A stretch of 64,000 nt of DNA. Origin: Symbiodinium natans. Taxonomy: Eukaryota; Sar; Dinophyceae; Suessiales; Symbiodiniaceae. Made by a program: the position numbers and the translations under genes. Shown one piece after another: positions 47,587 to 58,410 of this stretch (the stretch's first letter is position 1; each line of letters opens with the position of its first letter). A model generated the notes under the pieces. That model worked only from the letters and a program-made list of their open reading frames with translations, did no database searches and was not told the DNA's origin. The stretch spans positions 339,797 through 403,796 of the forward strand of contig CAJNDS010001746.1 of NCBI GenBank assembly GCA_905221605.1, given 5' to 3'.

Positions 47587-47599
47587 TGGTAGCGGAGCC
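47587..47599 (+). promoter_or_regulatory. Primer-binding site of copia 1
   Basis: TGGTAGCGGAGCC is complementary to a tRNA 3' end of the form GCTCCGCTACCA, ending in CCA, and is close to the initiator-methionine site TGGTATCAGAGC of plant copia elements. The same 12 bases recur in copia 2 at 58346. Confidence 0.75.
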
Positions 47600-47861
47600 A
47601 CAGTGCTCCTAGGGCCCTTGGGAAGGCCCTCGCTCCGTGTGGCCGTGGCCACTGCATAGGCGAACTTTGCTGCGTTGCCTGGGGCTGCTTGCGGAGGCTG
47701 CTGACGCTGGCTGCTAGCGGCGGTGGTGGCGAGGCCCGAGATTTTCCACTACAACCAGGACCTGGACTCTTGAAGAGCGTGTTCGTTGGGACGGTTAGTG
47801 CTGCAAGCGCCAGGCCAGGGCAGTTGCCCCGCCCGCGCCGAGTAGCTGAAACTGTGGAGCC

Positions 47862-49241
47862 ATGGCACAGGCTCGAGCTGTGTCTGATGCGGCGCAGGCC
47901 GCGGCTCAGGCCACACAGGCTGCTGAAGCTGTGATGGCAAGCGCCAGTGAGGCGCGAAGGATGGACGCCTTGTCCCGCTTCATTCAGAAGCCAGACATGT
48001 GTCGTCCGGACACGCGGGAGCAAGAGATCGACCAATGGACGGATTGGCGACACATCATGCGGAACTATCTGGGCGTGATCGATGTTAACTACCTGACCGA
48101 GATCGACGCCGTGGAGGCCGCGACGAACGTGGAAGCTACCTTGGACGCCGCTCAGTACCCTGAGACGGCGTGGAGGTCTCGGGAGCTCTATGCCATCTTG
48201 GGCTCGTTCATTCGAGGACGGCCGCTGAAGCTGCTACGCAACGTCCCCTCTTCGAACGGCTACGAGGCCTGGCGGCAGCTCATGCTGGAAATGCAGCCCC
48301 AAACCCGGCAGCGGCAGCTCGCCCTCATGACCCAGCTCAATTCGACGACGTTCGACATGAAGAAGTCCCTCAACGAGCAGCTGGGAAAGTATGACGAGGT
48401 GGTCCGCGAGTACGAAAGGATAAGTGGCAGCATTGACCCTGAGGATCTCAAGGTGAGCACCCTGGTGAACGCAGCCCCTCCGGCCCTTCAAGTCCAACTC
48501 CACATGTCTTTGACTGCGACGACCACCTACAATGAGCTGAAGGAGAAGGTCCTCGCTTACGAGCGCTCGACCACCAAGTGGCAGGCCGCTTCTGGACTTC
48601 AGTTCCCAGCTGCGGTGGCCAACGACACCTCGATGCCCATGGAGGTCGATGCGGTGATTTGGGGTGGCAAAGACAAGGGTCGAGGACGCGGCGGCAAGGA
48701 CAAGGACAAGACCAAAGGCAAAGGCAAGGACGCCTCAAAGGGCAAGGCAAAGGGAAAAGACAAGCCGAAGGGTGGCAAGCCTTCTTCCAAGACGGGAGGA
48801 CGCACCAAAGCAGCTTGCCACACCTGCGGGAAAACTGGGCATTTTGCCCGCGATTGCTGGCACAACAAGGGCGGCGGCAAGGGGGTTAACCAAGTCCAGG
48901 AGGAGCATGCTTCCCCGACTTCAACAACGAGCGCTTCTTCGCAACAACCAGTTACAGCCGCAGCTGCTTCAGCTGTGCGGCGCGTTCGGATGACAACGCC
49001 CCCAATGGCCGCCAGGACCGAGATCTTCGATATTTCCGAGGACACGATCATGGACTTTGCCCTCGAGCCCTACCATATCTTCATGATCTTGGCCGCGCCT
49101 GCCGCCACAGAGGAGCCCGAGCTCATCATCTTGGACTTCGGCGCTGACGCAAGCATGGTGCCTTATGCCTTCGCAGACCGTGGCACGCCAGTGGGAGGAA
49201 CCCCCGCCGGCCCTTCAGGATGCCCAAGGAAACCGCATTGA
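47862..49241 (+). pseudogene. Copia 1 Gag with zinc knuckle and broken protease
   Basis: ATG at 47862 opens a 459-codon frame. The first part has the UBN2-like copia Gag core (QWTDWRHIMRNYLG, RPLKLLRNVPSSNGYEAWRQL). Then come a Lys/Gly-rich basic tail and a CCHC knuckle CHTCGKTGHFARDC (48816-48857), which binds RNA in Gag proteins. The protease site reads DFGA instead of DSGA or DTGA at 49134-49145, so it should be inactive. The frame ends at 49241 because of an indel near 49190-49200. The missing piece (DAQGNRIDTGTHKKFDF) is still present in another frame until about 49290. This indicates an old copy. Confidence 0.88.
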
Positions 49242-49268
49242 TACCGGCACGCACAAGAAGTTCGATTT

Positions 49269-50900
49269 TTGTTTTCAAGGCCTGGACGCTCTTTTGCTGT
49301 GAGAGAGCAGTGCGTGGTCGGGAATGTGCAGGCGCCCCTCCTGGCCATCGGCAAGCTTCTTCGTCGAGGATGGCAGCTTATCAACGACGGCGAGGTAAAG
49401 CTCCAGGAGCCCTTCGGCCGAACCACGCCGGTGGGATTTCGGCACAACAGCTTGGCGTTGCGTGGGCACATTCGAGCGGTCCTTCTGGAAGAAGGGTCAG
49501 TGAATGCTTTGACAGAAGCCCCTCGCAGCCTTCCGCCGAGCCCGCCAATCATCGAGCTCCCCCTGGAACTCAAGAGCATCCTAGGACAGGAGGGCATGCA
49601 TGGGCTGGCTGGGGGCGTGAAGGCTCACTTTAAGGATTCCGCCAACAGGCTCATGGATGGCCGTGACTGGTATGATGCTGACATGTCTCGCGCCAGGACC
49701 ACTCTGCTGCAGACTGTGAAGGGCAATTGGGTTCAAGTCGAGAATTCGGCGGATTACTCCTATGAGGCGAACCCGTTCAGCGTGATCAGCAATACGGGTG
49801 TGCCAAGGCTGATGGACAGTTTTGGCGAGGGCTACTTCGATGGGAAAGGCATGGCGCCCAAGCCCAGCACGAGGTTCGTCGTGGACCCCGAGGAGGAGAA
49901 GTTAAGCTTCTTGGCTGAGGCCGCGGAGGCTCCAGCCCCTGCTCTCATGCCGAGTGGTGGCTCGCAGGCCAACGTTGAGATTGAGATGGACGATGAGACC
50001 GAGAATCCTTACTTGGAAGAGTTGGCGTCGGGCCATGCTGTGGAGGAGAGCCAGAAGGCTCTTGCGCGAAGGCCCATTCCAGTGGCTGAACCACCCGCAG
50101 TGCCAAGCGAGGCCGAGGTGAAGCAGCACCGGCTGACACATATTCCATTCGCAGCGTGGTGCTCCGCCTGCGTGAAGACACGGTCCCGTGGAGACAAGCA
50201 TGGCACTCGCAAGGAGGTGGATCGCACCCCCGTGGTACAAGTTGACTTCTTCTTCACCAGCGTGGACCCTGACGGACGCCCCAAGGACACCGAAGCCGAG
50301 GAGCACACTTGCAGCATGGTAGGCATCGACGTTGACACCCGCATGATCTTGGCAGTGCCTGGTCCGAACAAGGGTGGAGGAGCCCTCAAGCGCTATGTGG
50401 AGGAGCTGGTTCGCTTCACTATCTCCTTGCACAACGAGGCCACAATCATCATTCAATCGGACGGGGAGCCAGCAATAAAGGCTGTGGTCCGCGCCACCAC
50501 GGATGCAAGGGCCCGGCTTGGGAAGCGCACTACACAGCGCACCACACCGGTGGGAGACCACCAGGCGAATGGCGCGGCGGAGCGCGCAGTGCAGACCGTG
50601 CGGCGCTTGGGCAACACCTTGGTGGAGGCCGTGGAGGAGATCCATGGCAAGCTGCCTGTTGGGGCAGACCTGCGAGTGTGGGCGCAAGCCCACGCCGCCT
50701 TCCTTTACAATCGGTTCCACGTGTGCCCACACATGCAGCTCACCCCGTTTGAGGCCGCCTTTGGTGGCAAGCCCTTCGATGGCAAGTTGTGCATGAGCCT
50801 ACTGCCAAACCGCGCAAGATTTCCCGCTGACTGGCGCGCCCACCACTTGGAGCCTTGTGACGTTTCGGACCTTCCTCATGAATCACATAGGGTCCCTTAA
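49269..50900 (+). pseudogene. Copia 1 protease remnant and integrase, truncated
   Basis: The frame resumes after a second, compensating indel near 49290 (FAVREQCVVGNVQAPLLAIGK, the end of the protease). A 250-residue spacer follows, then the integrase zinc region HRLTHIPFAAWCSAC, then catalytic D (VQVDFFF, about 50238), D (IQSDGEPAIK, about 50457) and E (DHQANGAAERAVQ, about 50570). It ends at a stop at 50898-50900, just after the end of the integrase core. No YVDD reverse-transcriptase motif was found in any frame downstream, so the rest is deleted or replaced. Integration activity from this copy is unlikely. Confidence 0.88.
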
Positions 50901-52104
50901 ACGCTTCTTCGGCGCTATCACCACGGCTTGCTCCACTGGCCCCACATTTGGGATAGGTGTCTTTGTGACTTGTCGGGCTTCTGGATTCCTGTTTAGTAGC
51001 GAGGCAGGGTTTGCCCGAGCCACCTCCTCCTTCACGAGAGGACTTGGGGCTTTGGTTTTCGTGGCACCGCACTACTCTGATGGTATAGGTGCATGCTTCC
51101 AAATGGCGGCCTGCGCAACCGGAGGCCTGATTGAATGCGCGGAATATGTGCGCACACAAGCCAGCTTGTGGAGCATGGATGGCCCTGGCGTTGCAAAGGC
51201 ATTACACAAGCAAGCCTTCCGAGAACGGACAGTAGCCAGCATCGTGCTGCCTGCGGAACGCAAAGTAGGGCTGGACCTCTTTGAAGCCCCACCCCTGCAT
51301 CAAGCGTGGGCCTTGAAGGCCACCTGGGGAGATAAGCGGGAAGTTCTTTACCGCACACTTAAGCAAGAAGGATGGGGGAGCCCCTCTTTCACTTCCAACT
51401 CCTACTCGGGCACCATTGCTAGTCTGCAAACGCGCGGCTTCGTCCTGGAGCCCTTGCCCAATGCTGTGTATTGTGTCCCCTTCCAGCCGGTGAGGGAAGG
51501 AGATGGGGTCGCCCAGTACCTCACCTGCTTGCTAGGGGATACCAGCATTTCCTGGAATGGCCCGACACTACTGCTCGGATGGCTGTGTTCGTGTGCTGCC
51601 CTTGGAAAGCCTACTTGCCTCGCCCCGTGGCGACAACGCGGGTGTGAACAAGGTCCAAACCTTGCCGGAGGTGTACAGTGTCTCTTCCGGCGCGGAGCCT
51701 GTGTCTCCCGCATCGATGGAGGACCTGGCAGAGGAAGCGGACGAATGCACGATTGGCGTTTCTTTGAACTGCGAACTACTGACCTTGCGGCCTTGCAAGA
51801 AGTTGATGTTGCTGCTCCTTTTCGGCTGCCGGTCATTGACGATGAGCATTGGAAAGGGCTCAGCACAACACCTACTAAGCATGGACCCAACGTTCCCGGA
51901 ATGCGTGGTATGATGCTGCCACTGCTCATTGGGCTGCCCTCAAGGGGCTCGCAAGATCCAAGCATCCAACTGAGCAGCAACTCAACAGCTTCTGGTTCAA
52001 GCTGTACTGCCATGGCACTCCCAAGGAGCCCGAGCCCTCGGCCCTCGCTGCCGCGCTTATGGACGCCATCCGGACGATGTGGCATGCAGCCCAAGCCTCC
52101 ATGA
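50857..52104 (+). other. Open frame of unknown nature, possibly not a gene
   Basis: A 415-codon frame follows the copia 1 integrase on the plus strand. I recognise no domain in it. A 236-codon frame overlaps it on the other strand, so it may be a by-product of GC-rich sequence. It sits where reverse transcriptase would be expected but shows none of its motifs. It could be unrelated DNA joined by a deletion or a host fragment. Confidence 0.25.
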
Positions 52105-52319
52105 AACGGCACGTAGGGGGCTCCATCCCAACTGGCATCCCTGAGTGGGGGGTTAGCGAGGAGGAGTTGCCACAGTTATGCGTCAGGCCTCGTGATGCCG
52201 CCAGTGACGAGGATTCGACAGTGACGAGGAGAAGACGGGCCCATACTGTCTCTGCAGGCTACCGCCCACGACGCCCTAACTGGGAAGGCCCTTGGCAATA
52301 ACCCCTCACACCCACCTGA

Positions 52320-53850
52320 TTGCATGGGTGGGACCACTGGACTGTATGATCTGAATCGGTAGCTGCCGCTACTCAATGGCTTCCGTCCTGGGAGCCTCCA
52401 AGGAGCCTGCTGCTCTTGGCTGCGGCTCGCGGCTGCCCCACTGGCTGCCCACCATGGGGAGCCCTGGGCTGGTCTGCAGTGCTCACTTGTAAGTCCCCAG
52501 TAGCTGACCACCATGGGGCGCACGGACGCTTGTAATAGGAAGTTTCCATGGCACCCCAACCTGCCTCGGCGAATGTGGTGAGGTGTACAACTTCTAGGCG
52601 CTTGAGCCCTCGGCCCTTGTTGTTGACCCGGCCGTCTCCTCTTGCCTTGCGGAGGGAAGTATTCGTGCCACATAGGCAAACCCTGAGGTCCACTGCTCTG
52701 CTATGTACAAGGACTGGTGTTTCCCCCAGTGGAATCGGTCGCTACTGATGCGCATTGACCTCCCTTCTGGCTGGTTGATGCAACTTGTCGGGACGGGGAC
52801 ATCCATCTAAATGGGCACTGCGGTGAGCCTCATGGAGCGGAGAGCCTCTCGCTCGGGGCTGCTCCACTGGCTGACCTCCATGGACTAGTCTGGGCTGGTC
52901 TTGCCTTGATTGTTCGTCGTGTTATGTCCAAGGTAAGACTGCCCAGTCTTCCTCTCCTCTGCCCCCGTCAGCCGGGTCGGTTGCTCCATTTCATTGCTAT
53001 GGCCTTGCGTACACTCTTCGGCCTTGAGACCCAACAGCCGCCAACCCTGGTTGCCCCGCTGCTCATCGCTGGACGAGACGACACGTGTTTCACGTGATGT
53101 CACGGCAATGTGACCCGCCCTTCTGTAATATCTCGGCTGAGTGCCGACTCTGGAAAGACCAATACTGCGGTGCTCTCTTCCAGACTGTGGGCGCTTTTAT
53201 GTGGAGAATATACCCACTGCCATGGCAGGGAGCCATTGAGCACCTGTACACTAACCTGGCCTTCAAGAGGGTCCTCCTTGTCTGTGCTTGGCTTGCGGCG
53301 GCACAGCTGTTTCGCCGCTTGCTTGGCTGTAACCTGATGGCTCTGATTGGATCAACGCAGTCTCACTATGGAGATCCTTGCGCTTTGGCACGCAAATGTG
53401 ATGTGAGCCCTCCCATCTCCTTACCGACGTATCTCGTGGGTCAGGGTTTGGAGGGACCTGATGCAAACTGATGCGCAGGCCAACGCAAAAGCTGTGTGGC
53501 CTTGTGTGCGATGTCTTGACAGGGGGTCTTCGGTCGCCACTTTAAACTCTGTGCTTTTAAGGGTTTGGCAACGTGCTGATGACGCTCACGGTGGAATCGG
53601 TAGCTATAGCTACTCACGCTGTCAAGGCTTGGCCTCCCCTCTGGCCGTCTGATGAGACTTTGCTTGTGCGCGGACATCTTTCCAGGTGAGCGCAGCTGCA
53701 AGCCAGGGTGAGCGGAGGACCTTTTGCTCGGGGCTGCTCCACTGGCTGACCACCATGGAGTGCCCTGGCCGGTCTTGCTTTGATAGTTCTTGCTGTTAAG
53801 TCCCCACTGGCTGACCACCATGGGGCATACGCACGTCTTTCCTCTCCCTT
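52320..53850 (+). repeat. Three diverged copies of a roughly 200-bp module
   Basis: Copies lie at about 52345-52530, 52726-52920 and 53585-53830. Each starts with a GGAATCGGTNGCT..CTACT-like segment and ends with CGGGGCTGCTCCACTGGCTGACC and CCATGG, then a GGCTGGTCTTGC-like run. The last block recurs a second time at 53805-53830 and 52495-52520 (AGTCCCCA..GGCTGACCACCATGGGG). No coding sequence was recognised in this stretch. Confidence 0.6.
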
Positions 53851-54834
53851 GGGGAGTCTGACCTGCAACATCCCGTTTGCCACTGTGGGTCCGTTATCTG
53901 TCCTTGACGACGGGTACGGGATCCTGACTATCGAGTGATGACCTCGGTTCGATTCGAATGATGTCGCACCAGTTGCTACATGATGGTGGTTTTGAGAATC
54001 TGGCAGTGTCGCATTTTGCGATTCCCCGCATGCTCTGTGCTATATGATTGCACCGGGACTTCAATGACGACTTCGAGTACTGAGTGCGTGGGGTTACCTA
54101 GTAGTTCTGCGCCTTTGCTTGCTTTGTTTCTTCTGTTTCTTTGGTTCTTGGGTGGTTGCGTGGTGTGTTTGGTGGTTTCAGCGCGCTGACTTCGTTTCAC
54201 CTGTTATGTCGAGCCCAACAAGACCGGCCTACTGCGCTACTGATGTAGTAAAGAGGCGTCAGTCCAAAAAAAAAAATTCCGGGAGCCCGCAAACCATCGC
54301 TACACGATGACAATGTCCCACGGTTTGCCGTGGACGGCAGCCATGGGTGTAGGCGAGTGTGGGGAGATAACCCCGGGAGACTTCACGGACGGCGACTTCC
54401 CGTCGTACGGGTTCAGCGGCCGAGGGGTCTGCAACGACTCCGGCTTTGAAGGCATCAAAGCCTCAATCTCCAAGGTGGCTGCAAGAGCCAAAGGAAGGGA
54501 CGTCATCTTCTCGATGGAAGGGCTCCTGCAGGAGAACACGCCCCAGGTGGAGGGGGGCATGCCGGCACTGAATGCTGCCTGCCGAGATGCAGGCAGCGCG
54601 CGGTCAGGGGACCACCTGCTTTTGAGTCCCACCTGTGCAGTTTTGAGGGCCGTATCCGTAGCCTGGCCAATCTGAGCCAAGAGCTGAAACATTGAGCCTT
54701 GATATGAGCTCGTCGGGAGCGATAAAAGAGTGTTCCGTACCGACAGGGTGAGTGAACTTTTGCTTTGTCATCATGTTCGCAACAGGGATTTTGTTTTCTT
54801 CACATGTTTCTTTTGATGCGGGTATCGGGAAGCT
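53850..54834. other. Unassigned sequence before the recombinase element
   Basis: A 122-codon plus frame (54307-54675) and a 130-codon minus frame (54300-54692, beginning MFQLLAQIGQATDTALK) overlap each other. The minus one faintly resembles the start of copia 2 Gag (AMLAGIGQATEALG), but the likeness is too short to support a call. Confidence 0.3.
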
Positions 54835-57022
54835 TTGGGTCATTTTTGGTTCAAGCCCCAGATGGCTGGCCACCTACGAGCACCGGGGGTGCCTTCTGAC
54901 AGCGAGTCGGAAGGCCAAGAAGTTAACCAGCATCGTGTTGCTCAGGTCTTGATTTCCGCAGGACCACCGAATGTGCAACTTCCCTGGGAACAAGGAATTT
55001 TCAGGGATATCTTCGCACCTGGACCAGTGGTGTCACTGGACTGGCCAGAGCCCAAGGTTCTTGTCAATGTGGATGAAGCCGAACTATCGTCTACACCAGG
55101 TCCCAGCGTTTTGCAAGACAAAGACAAGACGCCAATCGCAGGTGTCTTCAGCTCCTCACCGGGAGCCAACGTTTTCAGCAAAGTGATCAAGTGCAAAAAG
55201 AAGATGAACCTTTTGAGGAGGCTGTTGCAGGCATGTGGTTGAAGAACATGCAGATGTGGAAACAGCTGTTCGAGGCCTCCCCGTCCACCAGTTTTGCCAA
55301 AACATTACAATGGACGAAGAGGAGAAGATGTTGTCCCTTCGTGACATGTTTGGATCGAAATCACCACACACAATCCAGAAGCGTGCATCGACCTTGTTGA
55401 GGCTGTTTCGTTGGCTTCAAAAACAGGCAGAGGTGCAAGGGACCTCTGTGGAGGAACCCCTTCTCCCATCAGAGGAAGCGGTTTACAAGTTCTGCAGAGA
55501 GATATCCCACAGGAAAAAGGGCAAGCTGGCACCTCAGAGCGTGGTACAAGCGTTGAAGTTTGTGAAATTTGTGCTTTCCATTCCAGATGTGGAGAATTCC
55601 ATCTCCCAGGGTCCGAGGCTTGGCAGACCGAGTGGCAGGCGAGCACGAGCCCACACATCAAGCCCGGGACCTAATACCTAACAGTGCTTGAAGTTAGATT
55701 TCTGGAAGAGTGTGTTGGGAACGCTGAGCTCCACGTTGTTGATCGATTTGCAGCAGGAGTGTTCCTGTTTCAGATCTTCAGCAGGAACCGTTGGTCGGAC
55801 ATCAGGCACGTGCGATCCTTGGAGTTCGATTTTCTGGAGATTGGACCCGAGATTTGTGGTTTTCTGGAAGGCAGGGCCAGAGAGGTGAAACAGTCCAACA
55901 AGAAGAAGAAACTCTCGTTGTTCATGCCCCTCGTGGCTCCAGTTCGGGGGGTCCACCCGAAGGTGGTGTGGGCCAAAGAATGGCAGAAGGTGGCTGCTGA
56001 AGCAGGGATCTGCTCTCGAAGACCCCTGTAGGCCCTTTACTGCCGGCCACCGCCCCAGATGGTGCCTGGCTGCAGAGGTCCATCGACTCCGCCGAGGCCT
56101 CCAACTGGCTGACGGGACTGCTAAGGAACCGCGACCCCTCAACAGCGAGGGTTACCACACATTCCTTGAAACACACTGCTCTTGGCTGGTTGAGCAAATA
56201 CGGCATTGTGGGCGAAACACAGACACTCTTGTCACATCATTCGACTGGAGCTTTGAGTACATTAGCTTACTCAAGAGACGCCCTTAGTGGCCCCCTCCGG
56301 CAGCTGGAGGAAATGCTGAAGCAGGTACGGGAGGGATCGTTTTGCCCGGACGCTACTCGAAGTGGATACTTCTTGCCCGAGCCCAAGGATCAGAGGCAGG
56401 TGCATCTGTTGACCTTGGGTCCTGGTTGCCGATCAGCAAGGTAGGCAGCTTAGATGGGCTGCCTGCGAACTCCGAAAGCACGCATGAGCCTTTGCCAGCT
56501 CCAGCGGAAGGCTTTCAGGACGATTTCCTGGGGGTTGGACCGCTTTGCCCCCCGCAAGGGAAGGTTTTTGAGAAGGTTTTTGAGTCACCAAGTGCCATGC
56601 CCGTCTTGGAAGCATCCGCACCGTCGGTAGCAGAAGGAGAAGAATCCTCCTCGAAAGAAAGTGAGGAATTAGACAAGCTGGCTACCGTGACCTCTGGGCT
56701 TTGCGAAACGTTGTTCGATAAGGATGACACACAAGACGCAGATGACAACGGGGAGGCAGAGATCTCGCCCACCACATCAGCAGAAGGGTCCTCCGAGGAA
56801 ACCTCTGATGGAGCTTCATCGGAAGAAAAGGAGGAACCAGCTGCGGCCCTGAGCCTGCCGGAGGGTTGGAGTGCGATCCAGAACAAGAAGTCTACCATGT
56901 TACATCTGTACAAAGTAGGTCAGACGACGCTGAAATGTGGCAAGTGGATCAGCGTTAATTTTGTAGAAATGGAGAAGCCCTCAGCGAAGTGGCTACAGTG
57001 CAGCCTATGTTTTCAGGAGTAA
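54835..57022 (+). pseudogene. Tyrosine-recombinase retroelement ORF, frameshifted
   Basis: Successive plus-strand frames 54835-55242, 55235-55681, 55684-56031, 56036-56444 and 56342-57022 add up to one decayed protein. They give a core-binding domain (TIQKRASTLLRLFRWLQ, YKFCREISHRKKGKL), box I with Arg (FSRNRWSDIRHV), box II (THSLKHTALGWLSKYG, where the usual HxxR reads HxxK), then LLSHHS and a candidate nucleophile Tyr in LAYSRDAL, and an acidic tail ending in CGKWISVNF..CSLCF. Such recombinases integrate DIRS-type retrotransposons or Crypton-like elements. At least three frame changes and internal stops mean this copy is dead. The superfamily call is fairly sure; the exact class is inferred. 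Confidence 0.65.
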
Positions 57023-57129
57023 AGAGAGGGGTGACATTGTTGTTGGCCGGTTTGTGTGCGTGTGCAACACAATCCCTTTGTACCAGCTCTCTCTTTTGCA
57101 ATTTGCAGTTTTGGCCCCACGCCCTAAAC

Positions 57130-58249
57130 ATGGCAAACGCAGCGGATAGTCAGCCTTTCTTCGAGCAACATGCTCGCAAGATCGGGATGGAGCAGCAACT
57201 CCTGGACAAATTCATAGCTGGAGGGGTCAAGACGGTGTCCATGGCAGCCTATGCCGCCACTCAACCGGGTCAACCTCTCACAGATAGGGAGGTCTCCACT
57301 CTATGTACGAGTCTGGGGCAGAACAACCCCACTCTTGCACAGATGACGGTCGTCAAGAGGCTCCTGTTCGAGTGCCAGACCATGAGTTTGGCAAACTTGA
57401 AGGCCACCGTGGAACAGCAGCCGGACTCAGTTCTACGTAAGCTGCCAGGAGCTGAGAGAGCCCAGCGCCTGGAATTGCAGGCTCAAAGGCTGGGCGGACT
57501 CTCGATTGAGCATGACTTGGAGCCCGCCTTTTCAGTCTATGATGCTGTGTCGACACAGGTGAGCAAGGGTCGCTGAAATACCTGCACCCGAGCAGCAAAG
57601 AAGGGGTCTGGCCTACGACCTCGTCGGCATTTTGAGTTTCAAGGTGCACGAGAAATGGCTTCAGAAGGCCTGTGCTACCTTGCAGACCCCACCGCCCCCA
57701 GGCTTCAACCGTCCGACGCTGCAGCAGGTCCTGCGAGCAGATCGGGCCTTGTGGATGGAGCTTGGCAGCAAACAGCCGACCCTGACAAGGGCAGCGGCGA
57801 ACGCGCCGCTCGCGGACGCCCGGTGCTTAGATCAAGTCTTTTTGGAAGCCACCAACACGGTTGCAGTCAATTTTCACTTCATGCCGACACCTCGTGCGGA
57901 AGGGTTCACAGATAGAGGCGGCAAAGGCGCGGGCAAGGGCCCCAAGCGCTGGGGCGATGGAAAAGGGTATGGACAATGGAAATATCAGAGGACCGACAAA
58001 GGAGACAAGGGCCAGGGAGGCAAATCAGGTTTCAAGGGAGCCCGCCTCCCCACAAAGGGCAAATTTGACAGTGGCAAGGGAGGCTTTCCGAATAAGTCCC
58101 TTGTCTTGCAAGGAGGCAAGGGGGAGACCCCCATGCCGGCCGCCTTGCGAGGCGGAGTGCCGAACGACGAGCACGGAGATCCTCTTTGTTTTGGCTTCAA
58201 CCTAGGACAGTTAACAAACATTTCACTTTTCATGCCCGACTGTATATAG
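57130..58249 (+). pseudogene. Gag-like ORF of a recombinase-type retroelement, cut off
   Basis: ATG at 57130 starts MANAADSQPFFEQHARKIGM, 107 bp after the recombinase frame stops. A one-base shift near 57570 moves the frame; it resumes as QRRGLAYDLVGILSFKVHEKW and runs to 58249. After a basic Gly/Lys-rich stretch it reads ALRGGVPNDEHGDPLCFGFNLGQ. I associate the CFGFNLG segment, which normally leads into a Cys/His finger, with Gag-like proteins of DIRS-type elements in Symbiodinium; that is from memory. Here the finger is missing because the sequence changes at about 58208 into copia 2. The frame could instead belong to the same unit as the recombinase upstream. Confidence 0.55.
58243..58248 (+). 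promoter_or_regulatory. TATA box of copia 2 LTR
   Basis: TATATA in CTGTATATAGGCTC, about 100 bp before the primer-binding site, where an LTR promoter would sit. Eight bases after it (GGCTCAAG) equal the end of the dinoflagellate spliced leader, which may be chance. Confidence 0.5.
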
Positions 58250-58345
58250 GCTCAAGCACCGCCCCTCGTGGAGCGCCGCGAGTAGAGAAAAGTGCGAGGA
58301 GAACTTGTGTTCTAGGAAAGGTTAAGAGTAGCCTTTAAACTTTTA

Positions 58346-58357
58346 TGGTAGCGGAGC
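58346..58357 (+). promoter_or_regulatory. Primer-binding site of copia 2
   Basis: TGGTAGCGGAGC is identical to the site in copia 1 and complementary to a tRNA 3' end GCTCCGCTACCA, probably the initiator methionine tRNA. It fixes the right end of the 5' LTR at about 58345. Confidence 0.75.
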
Positions 58358-58410
58358 TGTTGGCAACGGCCAGCAGCTGAAGAAGCAGATCCAGGGAAAG
58401 AAGGTAAGCC

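Larger units (their letters stand above)
47587..50900 (+). mobile_element. Copia-type LTR retrotransposon 1, decayed
   Basis: Contains, in order, a primer-binding site, Gag, a mutated protease and an integrase. It stops at 50900 with no reverse transcriptase or RNase H recognisable downstream. The order Gag-protease-integrase is diagnostic of Ty1/copia (Pseudoviridae-like) rather than gypsy elements. It is GC rich, unlike the second copia element at 58-64 kb. The left LTR should end at 47586 (TTACA just before the primer site), but its start and the right LTR could not be located by eye. Confidence 0.85.

Noticed and set aside
54300-54692. Minus-strand frame resembling a Gag start
   Set aside because: Only about ten residues look like copia 2 Gag, and the rest is proline- and serine-rich without support.
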